Shown piece by piece: positions 1 to 8,745 of a DNA stretch of 64,000 nt. Numbering within the stretch: the stretch's first letter is position 1; each line of letters opens with the position of its first letter. Made by a program: the position numbers and the translations under genes. The stretch covers positions 1 through 64,000 of the forward strand of contig JACCER010000007.1 of assembly GCA_013416445.1 (NCBI GenBank), written 5' to 3'. This DNA is from Alcaligenaceae bacterium (GTDB lineage Bacteria; Pseudomonadota; Gammaproteobacteria; Burkholderiales; Burkholderiaceae_B). Under the pieces are notes generated by a model. That model saw only the letters and a list, made by a program, of their open reading frames with translations. It was not told the DNA's origin and did not search any database.

Positions 1-262
1 CCACTGGTCCGACCGGGCGAGTTCCGCGGACGCCTCGATGGCGCTGAACGTAACGGGAACCCCGCCAGGGGCGCAGCGCGTGAAGCCGAAACAGCCTCCG
101 ACACACCCGACTTTCGCAAGAACAAAAGTCACCCACAACATCCGACTTTCGCAAGAACAAAAGTCACCCACAACACCCGACTTTCGCAAGAACGAAAAAA
201 CCGCACACGCCGGCTCCCAATAACGGAAGACCACGACAGCATCCGCACTGTAGCGCGACCTA
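1..262. repeat. Palindromic dispersed repeat, copy 1 (left half cut by window edge)
   Basis: The first base lies at the centre of a palindrome seen whole at 36677-36695. Window position n matches 36682+n over the first 100 bases or so with few mismatches (for example the GGGGCGCAGCGCGTGAAGCC block at 69-88). It continues through 35-bp tandem units and ends in a block GTAGCGCGACCTAC near 250-262 that also closes the copies near 36.9 and 47.2 kb. No coding potential is credible here. The missing left half should lie just upstream of the window. Confidence 0.8.
104..199. repeat. 35-bp direct tandem repeat, about 2.7 units
   Basis: The motif CGACTTTCGCAAGAAC starts at 108, 143 and 178, giving an exact 35-bp period. 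Each full unit contains a small dyad (GACTTT ... AAAGTC) that could fold into a 6-bp stem. Units are contiguous, without unique spacers, so this is not a CRISPR array. Two related units lie at about 36789-36850 and one degenerate unit at about 47155-47180. Confidence 0.85.
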
Positions 263-285
263 CGAAAACCTTACATAAGCGCCAT

Positions 286-317
286 TCGGATTAGCGTCAC
301 TAAGCACGTAATCCGAC
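286..317. repeat. REP-like dyad, degenerate
   Basis: Arms TCGGATTAGCGT (286-297) and ACGTAATCCGA (307-317) are near-perfect inverted copies. This is a member of the window-wide GTCGGATTA/TAATCCGAC family and lies just downstream of the class IV aminotransferase gene. Confidence 0.6.
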
Positions 318-333
318 CAGCAACACACCACAA

Positions 334-969
334 TTATCCGACAACCAACTCCGCATCCAACCACCCACGCAAGGCATTGGATACACGAATGGCGCTGGCT
401 TGCTGTAAATCCTGCCGGCTTATACGCGCCTCTTGCACCAAGCCGCCATCCAGCAAGGCTTGGCGCTGCACTCCTGGCAGCAATCCGCAATCTACGGGCG
501 GCGTCAACCAAATGCCATCACTATTCAATATATAGATATTGCTGCGACTGCCTTCGCAGACCTCACCCTGAGCATTACAAAACACCACATCGAAAAAACC
601 GGGATTTTCAGTCAACCACTGCTGTGCTGCGTCGTACCAGGGCCGATGCGTAGTTTTATGCTGCAGCCATGCTAGATCAGCCTGCAAGGCAATGGAGCTA
701 AGCTGCAAGCTAACAGGCTGAAGCGTGTCGGGCAGCGTGCTGGTGGTTATTGAATATTCCCCGTCGCGGTTAAGCAAAAGCCGCAAGCGATAAGCCAGCC
801 CTGCATCCAACTGATCAATATCCTGTTGCACGGCCTGAACCAAGCCTGCGCCAGGCCAGGTGCAGCCCAGCGCCCGGCAAGAGTTCTGCAACCGCCGCCA
901 ATGCCCCGATAGCAGCGGAGCATGGCGCCCGGGTTCGACCCGAATGGTTTCTATCAACTGAACGGGCAT
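334..969 (-). CDS. Aminotransferase class IV (aminodeoxychorismate lyase-like)
   Basis: 211-residue PLP enzyme of fold type IV. The probable Schiff-base lysine is K105 in the HKTTHR segment (104-109). The cofactor-phosphate segment EGSRSNIYI (139-147) and LLPGVQRQALL (163-173) are typical of the PabC/IlvE family. It is shorter than IlvE (about 300) and closest in style to PabC-like proteins, which release p-aminobenzoate and pyruvate from aminodeoxychorismate for folate synthesis. PabC is an inference; a D-amino-acid transaminase-like role is not excluded. No pabA or pabB is visible in the window. The next gene upstream on the same strand (YkvI-like) is 17 bp away but functionally unrelated. 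Confidence 0.8.
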   Translation of the reverse strand: MPVQLIETIRVEPGRHAPLLSGHWRRLQNSCRALGCTWPGAGLVQAVQQDIDQLDAGLAYRLRLLLNRDGEYSITTSTLPDTLQPVSLQLSSIALQADLAWLQHKTTHRPWYDAAQQWLTENPGFFDVVFCNAQGEVCEGSRSNIYILNSDGIWLTPPVDCGLLPGVQRQALLDGGLVQEARISRQDLQQASAIRVSNALRGWLDAELVVG

Positions 970-986
970 GATGCCCCTACAAAATG

Positions 987-2063
987 TTAAGCGTTATCGG
1001 TAACGATAGCACTTTGGTGCGAACGACTGCGAAACCAGCTAAAAGCGATGGCGGCAATTAGCAACAAACCCAAGTAGCCCAACAAAGGGTAAACCGTACC
1101 GATAAGCTTGGTGAAGCCCACAAAGCTAAGCAACAGGCCTATGCTGCATGACAACAGGCTGACCACGCGAAAGCGGCCGGTTTCAGGGCGCGAAAAACGC
1201 GCGCTGAAGGCAAAGAACATGCCGACCGCCGTGCTATAGATCATGCAAGTGATGGAAATGGTCATCAAGATGCCAAGCACAGGCGACATGCGCGTAGCGA
1301 GCATCAGGGTGGGCAATTCAGCGCCTTGCAACTGATTCAGGTTGGAAAACAGGCTGATGTTCAACAACAGAATCAGCAAACCCAGCCCGACGCCGCCTAG
1401 CAAACCACCCATCATGGTGGTCTTTTTGTCCAGGGTGCGCCCCGAAATGACCGCCAGCATGGGGAAACCCACCGCGATATTGAACGACGCATAAAGCACC
1501 GCGCCCAAGGCCCAGTGCGGCGCTACGGTTTCCTGCTTCTGGCTAAGCGCCAGCAATTGGTCAGTGTCGACATTACTGCTGATCAAAGCATAGGTGGTAA
1601 TGACCAGGACCAATGCAATCAACAAGGGTGTGGCCAAGCTGACCAGCTCGATAATGCGCTTGACATTCAGGCACAAGGTAAGAATGACCAACACGGTCAT
1701 GAATACCCCGCCAACCACGGGCGACAAGCCGAATTGCTGCTTGAACAACGACCCAGTACCTGCCAGCATCGCAACGCCCACACCAAACAGGAAGAAGGTC
1801 AGCATGATGTCCATGATGGCGCCCGCATGACGTCCAAACAGCGCGACAAGCACATCGTTGTGGGATTGCGCCTGCAACTGCGTACTGACGCGAGCCACTT
1901 GCATGCCCAGAAAAGCGAACAGCAGGCCTGCCACTATCGTGCCAGCAATACTGGCAATACCGTAGCCGGTAAAAAACTGAAGAATTTCCTGGCCCGAGGC
2001 GAATCCACCCCCAATAATGACGCCCATATAGGCGAAAGCCAGTTGAAAAGCATACTTATTCAT
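987..2063 (-). CDS. YkvI-like inner-membrane transporter
   Basis: 358 residues, almost entirely hydrophobic, with about ten predicted membrane segments. The N-terminal segment contains GGGFASGQE (about residues 18-26), the conserved glycine-rich signature of YkvI-type proteins of the amino-acid/polyamine/organocation superfamily. Substrate unknown. The start is placed at the ATG at 2061-2063 because the 15 upstream codons are polar and unlike the family, while the protein is hydrophobic from this methionine on. No strong ribosome-binding site is visible for either start. Confidence 0.8.
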   Translation of the reverse strand: MNKYAFQLAFAYMGVIIGGGFASGQEILQFFTGYGIASIAGTIVAGLLFAFLGMQVARVSTQLQAQSHNDVLVALFGRHAGAIMDIMLTFFLFGVGVAMLAGTGSLFKQQFGLSPVVGGVFMTVLVILTLCLNVKRIIELVSLATPLLIALVLVITTYALISSNVDTDQLLALSQKQETVAPHWALGAVLYASFNIAVGFPMLAVISGRTLDKKTTMMGGLLGGVGLGLLILLLNISLFSNLNQLQGAELPTLMLATRMSPVLGILMTISITCMIYSTAVGMFFAFSARFSRPETGRFRVVSLLSCSIGLLLSFVGFTKLIGTVYPLLGYLGLLLIAAIAFSWFRSRSHQSAIVTDNA

Positions 2064-2355
2064 AGCACAATTAACATTTATCCGGTAAAAACAGCCCGGA
2101 TTGTACAAGCTGGAGATAACAAGGATCTAATAACCCCATGAGCAGGGCGATAGTGGTAACAAGATAATAAAAACAATAACTTCCGATTCCATCCAGGCAT
2201 ATTTCACTCTACACACTCCAGTTGGGCAAGCTGCCCGCCCCGCCCGTATAATCGGGCATGACTTCATCACTCTCTCTAGTTTCATCCTCGCCGCGCCATC
2301 CAGCCATTGGCCTGTTGCGCCGCAACAAACGCCATCGCCAAGCATGGGCTAGCGT

Positions 2356-3213
2356 ATGAAAACACCCAAGCGCCTGATCCCGCTGGTCGAAGAAGGCCTG
2401 ATCGACGAAGTCATCAGCCAATTGATGAGCGGCAAAGAAGCGACTGTTTACGTGGTGCGCAGCGGCGACGCCACGCGTTGCGCCAAGGTCTACAAAGACG
2501 CCAAGCAACGCAGCTTCAGGCAGGCCGCTTCGTACCGGGATGGCCGCAAGGTGCAAAACAGCCGTCAAGCGCGGGCAATGGAAAAAGGCACGCGCTATGG
2601 GCGCCAGATACAGGAAGAGCTCTGGCAAAACGCCGAGGTCGATGCCTTGTTTCGCCTGGCCAACGCTGGCGTACGTGTCCCGCAGCCGTATATATGCACC
2701 GATGGCGTGCTGCTGATGGAATTGGTGGTCGATGAGTCCGACAATGTGGCGCCACGCCTGGGTGACATCGACATGACCGAAGAACTGGCGCTAGACCTGC
2801 ACGGCCAGTTGCTGACCCAAGTCGTGCGCATGCTGTGCGCCGGAGTCATACATGGCGACCTGTCTGAATACAATATTCTGCTGGCGACAGACGGGCCGGT
2901 CATTATCGACCTGCCGCAAGCCGTTGATGCCGCCGGCAACAGCGAAGCAGCAACCATGCTCGAACGCGATGTTGACAACCTTGCGCGCTTCTTCGGGCAG
3001 TTTGCGCCGCAATTGCTGGCCACCCAGTATGGCAAGGAAATCTGGCAACAGTTTGAAGCCGGCGAACTGGATATCAACACCCAATTAACCGGCCACGTCG
3101 AGGCAGACACACGACCAGTCGACCTGGAAGCCCTGATGGATGACCTGGAAGACGCCCGCCTGGAAGAAGAAGCCCGCTTGCGTTACGAGCAGGAAATGCG
3201 GGGTGTGGCGTAA
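2356..3213 (+). CDS. RIO-type serine/threonine protein kinase
   Basis: 285 residues with the RIO kinase signatures: an ATP-binding loop SGKEATVYVV (25-34), catalytic lysine K44 in CAKVYK, the catalytic loop HGDLSEYNIL (166-175, D168) and the metal-binding segment IIDLPQAV (183-190, D185). The C-terminal 40 residues are very acidic and probably helical. RIO1-like kinases occur in many proteobacteria, where their substrates are largely unknown; the ribosome-maturation role is known from archaea and eukaryotes. It stands alone as a plus-strand gene between minus-strand neighbours. Confidence 0.9.
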   Translation: MKTPKRLIPLVEEGLIDEVISQLMSGKEATVYVVRSGDATRCAKVYKDAKQRSFRQAASYRDGRKVQNSRQARAMEKGTRYGRQIQEELWQNAEVDALFRLANAGVRVPQPYICTDGVLLMELVVDESDNVAPRLGDIDMTEELALDLHGQLLTQVVRMLCAGVIHGDLSEYNILLATDGPVIIDLPQAVDAAGNSEAATMLERDVDNLARFFGQFAPQLLATQYGKEIWQQFEAGELDINTQLTGHVEADTRPVDLEALMDDLEDARLEEEARLRYEQEMRGVA

Positions 3214-3223
3214 AGCGATTCGC

Positions 3224-3739
3224 TTAACCCGGCTTTCTGAATTCGTTCGCTATCCACTTCTCGGCGCTTTCAGCGTTTAATTTGAAATTGGGTGCAACTT
3301 CCACCTGCGCCAGTTGCTCTTCAGCCTCGTCATAGGCGCTTAGCATGGCATACGGATGATCATCGTCAGGCGTGATGTCCAGCTTGATCGTCAGCCGGCC
3401 TGTTGCTGTTCTGACTTTCAGGCTTTTATGCAGCATGGCATGCAATTGTTGTTCGTGCCGGCGCAACACCTCGGATGCCGTCTTGACCAGCGTGTAAAAA
3501 GCGGCGCCGTCCAGTGGCTTGGGGTCTTTTTTGTTGCGGCCCATGGTCCACGGCCCGACCAACGCAGGTTCGTCCTCGCCGTCCAGGATCATTTCCACGG
3601 CCCAGCCGTCATCGTCTTCGTTCTTGATCACGCGCGCGGTCCAGCCATCATCGCGCCAGAACCGAGGCTCTTGCCGCTTGATATCATCCTCGGGCATATC
3701 ATCGGATATATCCTGATCTGCTGAAAGCATGTCATTCAC
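3224..3739 (-). CDS. Conserved hypothetical protein
   Basis: 171 residues, soluble, with an acidic N-terminus (residues 5-60 rich in Asp/Glu) and no signal peptide or membrane segment. I do not recognise a named domain. The composition and a positively charged middle (about 95-120) do not allow a functional call. It converges with the RIO kinase gene (10 bp between stop codons) and is followed upstream by a REP-like dyad at 3791-3829. The ATG start has a short GGAG-like stretch upstream. Likely a real gene from its regular codon use and isolation, but function unknown. Confidence 0.7.
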   Translation of the reverse strand: MNDMLSADQDISDDMPEDDIKRQEPRFWRDDGWTARVIKNEDDDGWAVEMILDGEDEPALVGPWTMGRNKKDPKPLDGAAFYTLVKTASEVLRRHEQQLHAMLHKSLKVRTATGRLTIKLDITPDDDHPYAMLSAYDEAEEQLAQVEVAPNFKLNAESAEKWIANEFRKPG

Positions 3740-3790
3740 TGTTGGGGGTCTCCTTTTGGGACATGGTTTGTCGGATTACTGGCCTCAAGT

Positions 3791-3829
3791 GTAGGTCGGA
3801 TTAGCGCCGCAAGGCGCGTCATCCGACAC
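3791..3829. repeat. REP-like dyad
   Basis: GTAGGTCGGATTAGCGCC then GGCGCGTCATCCGACAC form an imperfect inverted repeat. It lies between the hypothetical gene and the 3' end of tcdA. Confidence 0.75.
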
Positions 3830-3838
3830 CCATCACCA

Positions 3839-4660
3839 TCACCCTGCCTTATTCGACAACAGCCACTGTACGGCTTCGTTCGCAGCAGCCAGGCCCATAG
3901 CGGCGGTAACCGTAACTATCGACCCGTAGCCGGCGCAAGACAATCCTTGCAAGGCGCCATCCTGGTCAATGTTGTCGGGCGTTTGCCACTGCGCGGGCAA
4001 TAACGCCGGCTGGTCGAACCACAAGGCTTTGACGCCCATTTTCGGCACCCGTTTGCGCGGCTTGCCGGCATGATCCGATGCCTTGGGATAACCGTGTTGT
4101 CGGCGCAGGGTATTGCGCAACTTGGCCAACAAGGCGTCGTTCACCGCCAACGATAAATCGCCGGCACGCAAGCTTAACGGGCTGGTTTTACCGCCCGCAC
4201 CGCCGCACACAACGATAGGGACTTTGCGCAGGCCCGCCTCCAGCACCATGGCAATTTTAGCCTGCGCATGGTCGGTGCAATCGATGACGAAACCGACGTC
4301 AGGCGCGAACAATTCCGCCACGTTGTCGGGGCCAACAAAGTCATCCAGCATTTGCACCCGGCACGCCGGATTAATGCCATGCACGCGCTGAGCCATGGCG
4401 GCCACCTTGGATTGCCCCAGAGTTTCAGTCAGCGCATGCAGTTGCCGGTTGATATTGGATTCGGCGATATGGTCGAGGTCTATCAGGCTGATCGCGCCCA
4501 CACCGCAGCGGGCCAGCGCTTCAGCGCACCATGAACCCACCCCGCCTATGCCCGCCACCACAACATGCGCCCCAAGCAGGTATTGCAGGCTGTCGGGACC
4601 ATATAAGCGTTCAAGGCCGCCAAAACGGCGTTCAGCATCAAATTGGCTGCTATCAGGCAT
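3839..4660 (-). CDS. tcdA: tRNA threonylcarbamoyladenosine dehydratase TcdA
   Basis: 273 residues from the ATG at 4658-4660. ThiF/E1-like adenylating fold: glycine-rich nucleotide loop GIGGVGS (37-43), DLD (61-63) and SNINRQ (68-73), all standard for TcdA (CsdL). The enzyme uses ATP to dehydrate t6A37 into the cyclic form ct6A in tRNAs that read ANN codons. A longer reading frame upstream (34 more residues) was rejected because family members begin within 15 residues of the conserved RRFGG segment. Sua5, which supplies the threonylcarbamoyl group, is also in this window (16.2-17.3 kb). Confidence 0.92.
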   Translation of the reverse strand: MPDSSQFDAERRFGGLERLYGPDSLQYLLGAHVVVAGIGGVGSWCAEALARCGVGAISLIDLDHIAESNINRQLHALTETLGQSKVAAMAQRVHGINPACRVQMLDDFVGPDNVAELFAPDVGFVIDCTDHAQAKIAMVLEAGLRKVPIVVCGGAGGKTSPLSLRAGDLSLAVNDALLAKLRNTLRRQHGYPKASDHAGKPRKRVPKMGVKALWFDQPALLPAQWQTPDNIDQDGALQGLSCAGYGSIVTVTAAMGLAAANEAVQWLLSNKAG

Positions 4661-4786
4661 ATTCGCGTAAAACAAGATAAAAAGTAGTGCAACGGTACCA
4701 TGCCCAGCCTGATTATCAGACCAGCGCCCCCGCAAGTGCTTTAAAATGCTTATATTATCCACCTATATTGTTATCGCCTGAAGCAC

Positions 4787-5419
4787 GTGAACTCAACCCT
4801 CGAACCAGCACCGCACCTCTTTCGCCGCCTGACTGACGCCGAACGCCATGCATCCATGCTAGATGCCCTTGCCTCCTGGAAAGCCGGCGACGATGTATGG
4901 GTATACGGTTACGGTTCGCTAGTCTGGCGGCCTGAATTCCACTTTACCGAACAGCGCGCTGCTTTGCTGCATGGCTACCATAGGGCGCTATGCCTGTGGT
5001 CGCGCATCAATCGCGGCACCCCCGAACAGCCCGGTCTGGTATTTGCACTTGACCAGGGCGGTTCCTGCCGTGGCATGGCCTACCGCATTCCAGCCCACGA
5101 AGTCCCGACCACCATGGAAGCGCTATGGCGTCGTGAAATGCCCGGCGGCGCCTATATACCCAGATGGCTTAACTGCCGCACCGACCAGGGGGTCATCAGC
5201 GCACTCGCCTTTACCATCAACCGCCATACCGAAGCCTACGTACGCGGACTAAGCACCGAGCGCCTGGTCGACATTGTGCGCAGAGCCCACGGCAGCTACG
5301 GCCCGTGCATAGAATACGTGCTCGAAACCGCGCAAGCACTGAAGCAATCCAATATTCAGGACCAGCGTTTACAAGCCCTGGTACGCGCCTTGCACGAGGC
5401 CGCAACAGACAACCTGTAG
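4787..5419 (+). CDS. chaC: Glutathione-specific gamma-glutamylcyclotransferase (ChaC family)
   Basis: 210 residues starting at a GTG (4787). The substrate loop YGYGSLVWRP (40-49) is the ChaC hallmark, and the catalytic glutamate is probably E117 in RREMPGG. ChaC enzymes cleave glutathione into 5-oxoproline and Cys-Gly in the cytosol. A gamma-glutamyltranspeptidase (ggt, 8.7-10.5 kb) nearby degrades glutathione in the periplasm, so both routes of glutathione turnover are present. An internal ATG at residue 24 would also leave the catalytic domain complete. Confidence 0.9.
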   Translation: MNSTLEPAPHLFRRLTDAERHASMLDALASWKAGDDVWVYGYGSLVWRPEFHFTEQRAALLHGYHRALCLWSRINRGTPEQPGLVFALDQGGSCRGMAYRIPAHEVPTTMEALWRREMPGGAYIPRWLNCRTDQGVISALAFTINRHTEAYVRGLSTERLVDIVRRAHGSYGPCIEYVLETAQALKQSNIQDQRLQALVRALHEAATDNL

Positions 5420-5483
5420 CAGCGCCGCTATTTATGTCGGGTTCCGGTAAACTACTGGTCTGTCCTTTTTTTATTCTGTCGCC

Positions 5484-6116
5484 ATGTCTGTAGCCGATAT
5501 TCGAAAAAAATACGAAAAATTCGAACTGCTGGAAGCCTCGCTGGCCGACACGCCACTTGAACAGTTCACACTCTGGTTCAACGAAGCGCTGCAAGCCCAG
5601 GTGCCCGAACCCAACGCCATGACCTTGGCCACCACTACGGCGGCAGGTCGGCCATCGGCGCGCATCGTGCTGCTCAAGGGGTTTGATGAACGCGGCTTTG
5701 TTTTCTTCACCAATTACGGCTCACGCAAAGGCCGGGAATTAACCGATAACCCCTACGCCAGCCTGCTGTTTTTCTGGCCAGCCCTTGAACGCCAGGTAAG
5801 GCTGGAAGGCAGCATAGAAAAAGTAGCCGCCGCCGAATCCGACGAATACTTCCACAGCCGGCCGCTGGGTTCGCGCATAGGTGCCTGGGTATCGCCGCAA
5901 AGCCAGCCCATTACCCACGCCGAACTCGAAGCCCGCGCCCTGCAACTGGCTGCCTCGCTGGGCCCCAACCCTGCCCGCCCCGAGCACTGGGGGGGCTATC
6001 GCCTTAAACCCGACCACATCGAGTTCTGGCAAGGCCGCCCATCACGCCTGCATGATCGCCTGGTGTACACGCTCGGCGCCGATAACAGCTGGACGCTGCA
6101 GCGCCTGGCGCCTTAA
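5484..6116 (+). CDS. pdxH: Pyridoxamine 5'-phosphate oxidase
   Basis: 210 residues, typical length. FMN-binding split barrel with RIVLLKGF (60-67), TNYGSRKG (76-83) and the C-terminal [13 protein letters not shown] segment that binds the substrate phosphate and closes the dimer. It oxidises pyridoxine or pyridoxamine 5'-phosphate to PLP using FMN and oxygen. It opens a run of four plus-strand genes (pdxH, flavin reductase, FAD oxidoreductase, purU) with gaps of 9 to 36 bp, possibly one operon. Confidence 0.96.
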   Translation: MSVADIRKKYEKFELLEASLADTPLEQFTLWFNEALQAQVPEPNAMTLATTTAAGRPSARIVLLKGFDERGFVFFTNYGSRKGRELTDNPYASLLFFWPALERQVRLEGSIEKVAAAESDEYFHSRPLGSRIGAWVSPQSQPITHAELEARALQLAASLGPNPARPEHWGGYRLKPDHIEFWQGRPSRLHDRLVYTLGADNSWTLQRLAP

Positions 6117-6135
6117 GCACCTGTCAAAGCCCACC

Positions 6136-6660
6136 ATGATCGCAACACCGCCAGATTTCGATACCCGTTTTTTCCGCTCGGCACTGGGCCGCTTTGCGAC
6201 TGGCGTAACCATCATTACCACCGAGTCCCGCACCCAAAAAATACCTATGGGGCTCACCATCAGTTCGTTCAATTCGGTTTCCCTCGACCCCCCCATCGTA
6301 CTGTGGAGCCTGTCCAGGGCAGCATCATCACTGGTTCATTTCCAGAAGGCCGAACGCTACGTCATTCACGTGCTGTCGGCCACCCAACTGCACCTGGCCA
6401 AGCGCTTCGCTTACGGCCCACAAGCCGACCGTTTCAACAACCAGGCACTAACGCGCGCGCCGGGCGGCACGCTCATGCTCGATGACCCGGACTGCTCTGC
6501 CTGGTTCGAATGCCGCAACATGACGCAGTACGAAGCTGGCGACCATCTTGTTTTCATTGCCCAGGTCGAACGCTGTCAGCGCAACTTCCACTTGCCTCTG
6601 GTTTACCATGCGGGCGACTTCGACCTGACCCCATCCACCGAACCCATATCCAACGATTAG
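6136..6660 (+). CDS. Flavin reductase-like, FMN-binding split-barrel protein
   Basis: 174 residues from the ATG at 6136, 19 bp after pdxH. The N-terminal FRSALGRFATGVTIIT and the SFNSVSLDPPIVLWSLS segment are typical of the short-chain flavin reductase family (HpaC/ActVB-like) that reduces FMN or FAD with NAD(P)H for a partner monooxygenase. No partner oxygenase lies next to it, so the physiological partner is unknown. An upstream extension overlapping pdxH was rejected because homology begins at this methionine. Confidence 0.85.
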   Translation: MIATPPDFDTRFFRSALGRFATGVTIITTESRTQKIPMGLTISSFNSVSLDPPIVLWSLSRAASSLVHFQKAERYVIHVLSATQLHLAKRFAYGPQADRFNNQALTRAPGGTLMLDDPDCSAWFECRNMTQYEAGDHLVFIAQVERCQRNFHLPLVYHAGDFDLTPSTEPISND

Positions 6661-6696
6661 GCGGCTGGTACAGGTATTCACTATGCAGGACATTTT

Positions 6697-7821
6697 ATGA
6701 CAACAGATATAGACTGCGTCGTCCTGGGAGCCGGTGTAGTCGGTTTGGCCGTGGCGCGCGAAATGGCCCTGGCGGGACGAGAGGTTTTACTCGTCGAAGC
6801 CGCTGAAACCATAGGTACCGGCACCAGTTCGCGCAACTCCGAAGTCATACACGCCGGTATCTATTACCCGCAAAACAGCCTGAAAGCCAAGCTCTGCGTC
6901 GCCGGCAAGCAAATGCTGTATGAATATTGCGCGGCGCGCAACATACCGCATCAGCGCCTGGGCAAGCTGATTGTTGCCGCAACGCCAGAACAAAGCGCGC
7001 AACTGGGAACTATCGCCCAGCAGGCACGGCTCAATGGCGTTGACGACCTGTATAAAATCAGCGGTGCACAGGCACGCGAGCTCGAACCCGCACTGACCTG
7101 CGACGCCGCACTGGTGTCTCCCTCGACCGGCATTATCGATAGCCACGCCTTGATGCTGTCATTGCAAGGCGATGCCGAAAGCCAGGGCGCACAATGTGTT
7201 TTCCATACGCGCTTCAGCCGGGGCCAGATACGAGACAGCGGCGAATTCGTACTGGAATTCGAAGGCGCCGAACCCATGACACTAAGCGCCAATTGCCTGA
7301 TCAATGCCACCGGCCTGTCGGCGCCATCGGTAGCCCGCCAATTGCAAGGCCTGCCCGACGCACATGTTCCTCAGGCCTATTTTTGCAAAGGCAGTTATTT
7401 CACCCTGTCTGGGCGCTCGCCTTTCAGCCGGCTCATCTACCCCATGCCTGACAGCGCCGGGCTGGGCATACACCTGACCCTGGATCTGGGCGGGCAAGCC
7501 AAGTTTGGCCCAGATACACAATGGATAGACCACGAAGACTATACTCTTGACCCCAGCCGCGCCAATGCCTTTTATACCGCCGTACGGCGCTTCTGGCCCG
7601 AACTGCCCGATGGCGCGCTAAATCCAGGCTACACAGGGATGCGCCCCAAGATCGTCGACGCGGCATCGCCTGCGGCCGATTTCCTGATTTCCGGCCCAGC
7701 CAGCCATGGCATTGCAGGCCTGGTAAATCTGTTTGGCATTGAATCCCCGGGGCTGACCTCTTGCCTGGCCCTGGCGCTATCCACCCGTCTTGCCCTTGCG
7801 CAAGCATCACACGCAGCCTGA
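6697..7821 (+). CDS. FAD-dependent oxidoreductase, L-2-hydroxyglutarate oxidase-like
   Basis: 374 residues with a DAO-type Rossmann fold: N-terminal [17 protein letters not shown] and then [16 protein letters not shown], which in this family marks L-2-hydroxyglutarate dehydrogenase/oxidase (LhgO) relatives. Such enzymes oxidise L-2-hydroxyglutarate to 2-oxoglutarate and pass electrons to the quinone pool. The C-terminus [18 protein letters not shown] is the conserved second FAD contact. Glutaryl-CoA dehydrogenase at 13.4 kb would fit a link to glutarate metabolism, but that link is inference. Substrate specificity cannot be fixed from sequence alone. Confidence 0.85.
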   Translation: MTTDIDCVVLGAGVVGLAVAREMALAGREVLLVEAAETIGTGTSSRNSEVIHAGIYYPQNSLKAKLCVAGKQMLYEYCAARNIPHQRLGKLIVAATPEQSAQLGTIAQQARLNGVDDLYKISGAQARELEPALTCDAALVSPSTGIIDSHALMLSLQGDAESQGAQCVFHTRFSRGQIRDSGEFVLEFEGAEPMTLSANCLINATGLSAPSVARQLQGLPDAHVPQAYFCKGSYFTLSGRSPFSRLIYPMPDSAGLGIHLTLDLGGQAKFGPDTQWIDHEDYTLDPSRANAFYTAVRRFWPELPDGALNPGYTGMRPKIVDAASPAADFLISGPASHGIAGLVNLFGIESPGLTSCLALALSTRLALAQASHAA

Positions 7822-7830
7822 GCTTTATTG

Positions 7831-8679
7831 ATGAACGATTACATACTTACCCTTTCGTGCCCCGACCGCATCGGCATTGTGCACAGCGTATCCGGCTGGT
7901 TGCTGAATTTGCACGGCAACATTATCGACGCACAACAATTCGGCGATCTCGGCACAGAACGGTTTTTCCTGCGGGTACATTTTCATTTGCCTCAAGCCGC
8001 CAATGTACAAGACCTGGAAAGTTCATTCGCCAAGGTCGCCAATCGCTTCGACATGCAGGCCCAGATTTATGACGCCCAGCGCAAGGCGCGCCTGCTGATC
8101 CTGGTTAGTCGCCAGGGGCATTGCCTGAACGATTTGCTGTTTCGCACGCATAGCGGACAGTTGCCGGTAGAGATCGCCGGCATCGTATCCAACCACAATG
8201 ACTTCGCGGCGCTGGCGGGTTCGTACGGCGTACCGTTCCATTACTTGCCGGTCACGTCAGACACCCGCGCTGCCCAGGAGCAGCAAGTTCTGGATCTGGT
8301 CCAGCGCGAGAATATTGATCTGGTCGTATTGGCGCGCTATATGCAAATATTGTCCAATAACCTATGCCAGGCCCTGTCAGGCAAAGCCATCAATATTCAT
8401 CACAGTTTCCTGCCCAGCTTCAAGGGTGCCCGCCCCTACCACCAGGCCCATGCCAGGGGCGTCAAGATCATAGGCGCAACGGCCCATTATGTCACCGCCG
8501 ACCTGGACGAAGGCCCCATCATCGAACAAGACATCGAACGCGTAGACCATGCAATGAGCGCGCACGATTTGACGCAAGTAGGCAGCGACGTGGAATCGCT
8601 GGTACTGGCGCGAGCAGTACGTTCACATGTCGAGCACCGTATTTTGCTCAATGACCAGCGGACAGTTGTTTTCCGCTAG
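7831..8679 (+). CDS. purU: Formyltetrahydrofolate deformylase
   Basis: 282 residues from the ATG at 7831. An N-terminal ACT domain (about 1-85) is followed by a formyltransferase-fold catalytic domain containing INIHHSFLPSFKGARPY and, near the end, DLTQVGSDVE, the standard PurU residues. It hydrolyses 10-formyl-THF to formate and THF, balancing one-carbon pools and supplying formate for PurT. It begins 9 bp after the oxidoreductase stop, so translation is probably coupled. A REP-like dyad follows 21 bp downstream. Confidence 0.96.
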   Translation: MNDYILTLSCPDRIGIVHSVSGWLLNLHGNIIDAQQFGDLGTERFFLRVHFHLPQAANVQDLESSFAKVANRFDMQAQIYDAQRKARLLILVSRQGHCLNDLLFRTHSGQLPVEIAGIVSNHNDFAALAGSYGVPFHYLPVTSDTRAAQEQQVLDLVQRENIDLVVLARYMQILSNNLCQALSGKAINIHHSFLPSFKGARPYHQAHARGVKIIGATAHYVTADLDEGPIIEQDIERVDHAMSAHDLTQVGSDVESLVLARAVRSHVEHRILLNDQRTVVFR

Positions 8680-8700
8680 CTTCCCATTTTTTGCGATGTC

Positions 8701-8740
8701 GTAGGTTGGATTACGCGCCTGGCGGCGCTAATCCGACCTG
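8701..8740. repeat. REP-like dyad between convergent purU and ggt
   Basis: GTAGGTTGGATTACGCGCC pairs with GGCGCTAATCCGACCTGC. It sits in the 66-bp gap between two convergent genes, where a bidirectional 3' hairpin could serve both transcripts. Confidence 0.8.
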
Positions 8741-8745
8741 CAGAA

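Noticed and set aside
104-199. CRISPR array
   Set aside because: Repeats are directly contiguous at a 35-bp period with no unique spacers and no cas genes.
1515-2141. 208-codon plus-strand frame opposite the YkvI-like gene
   Set aside because: Antisense to a clear membrane protein; product is Gln/His-rich and unlike known proteins.
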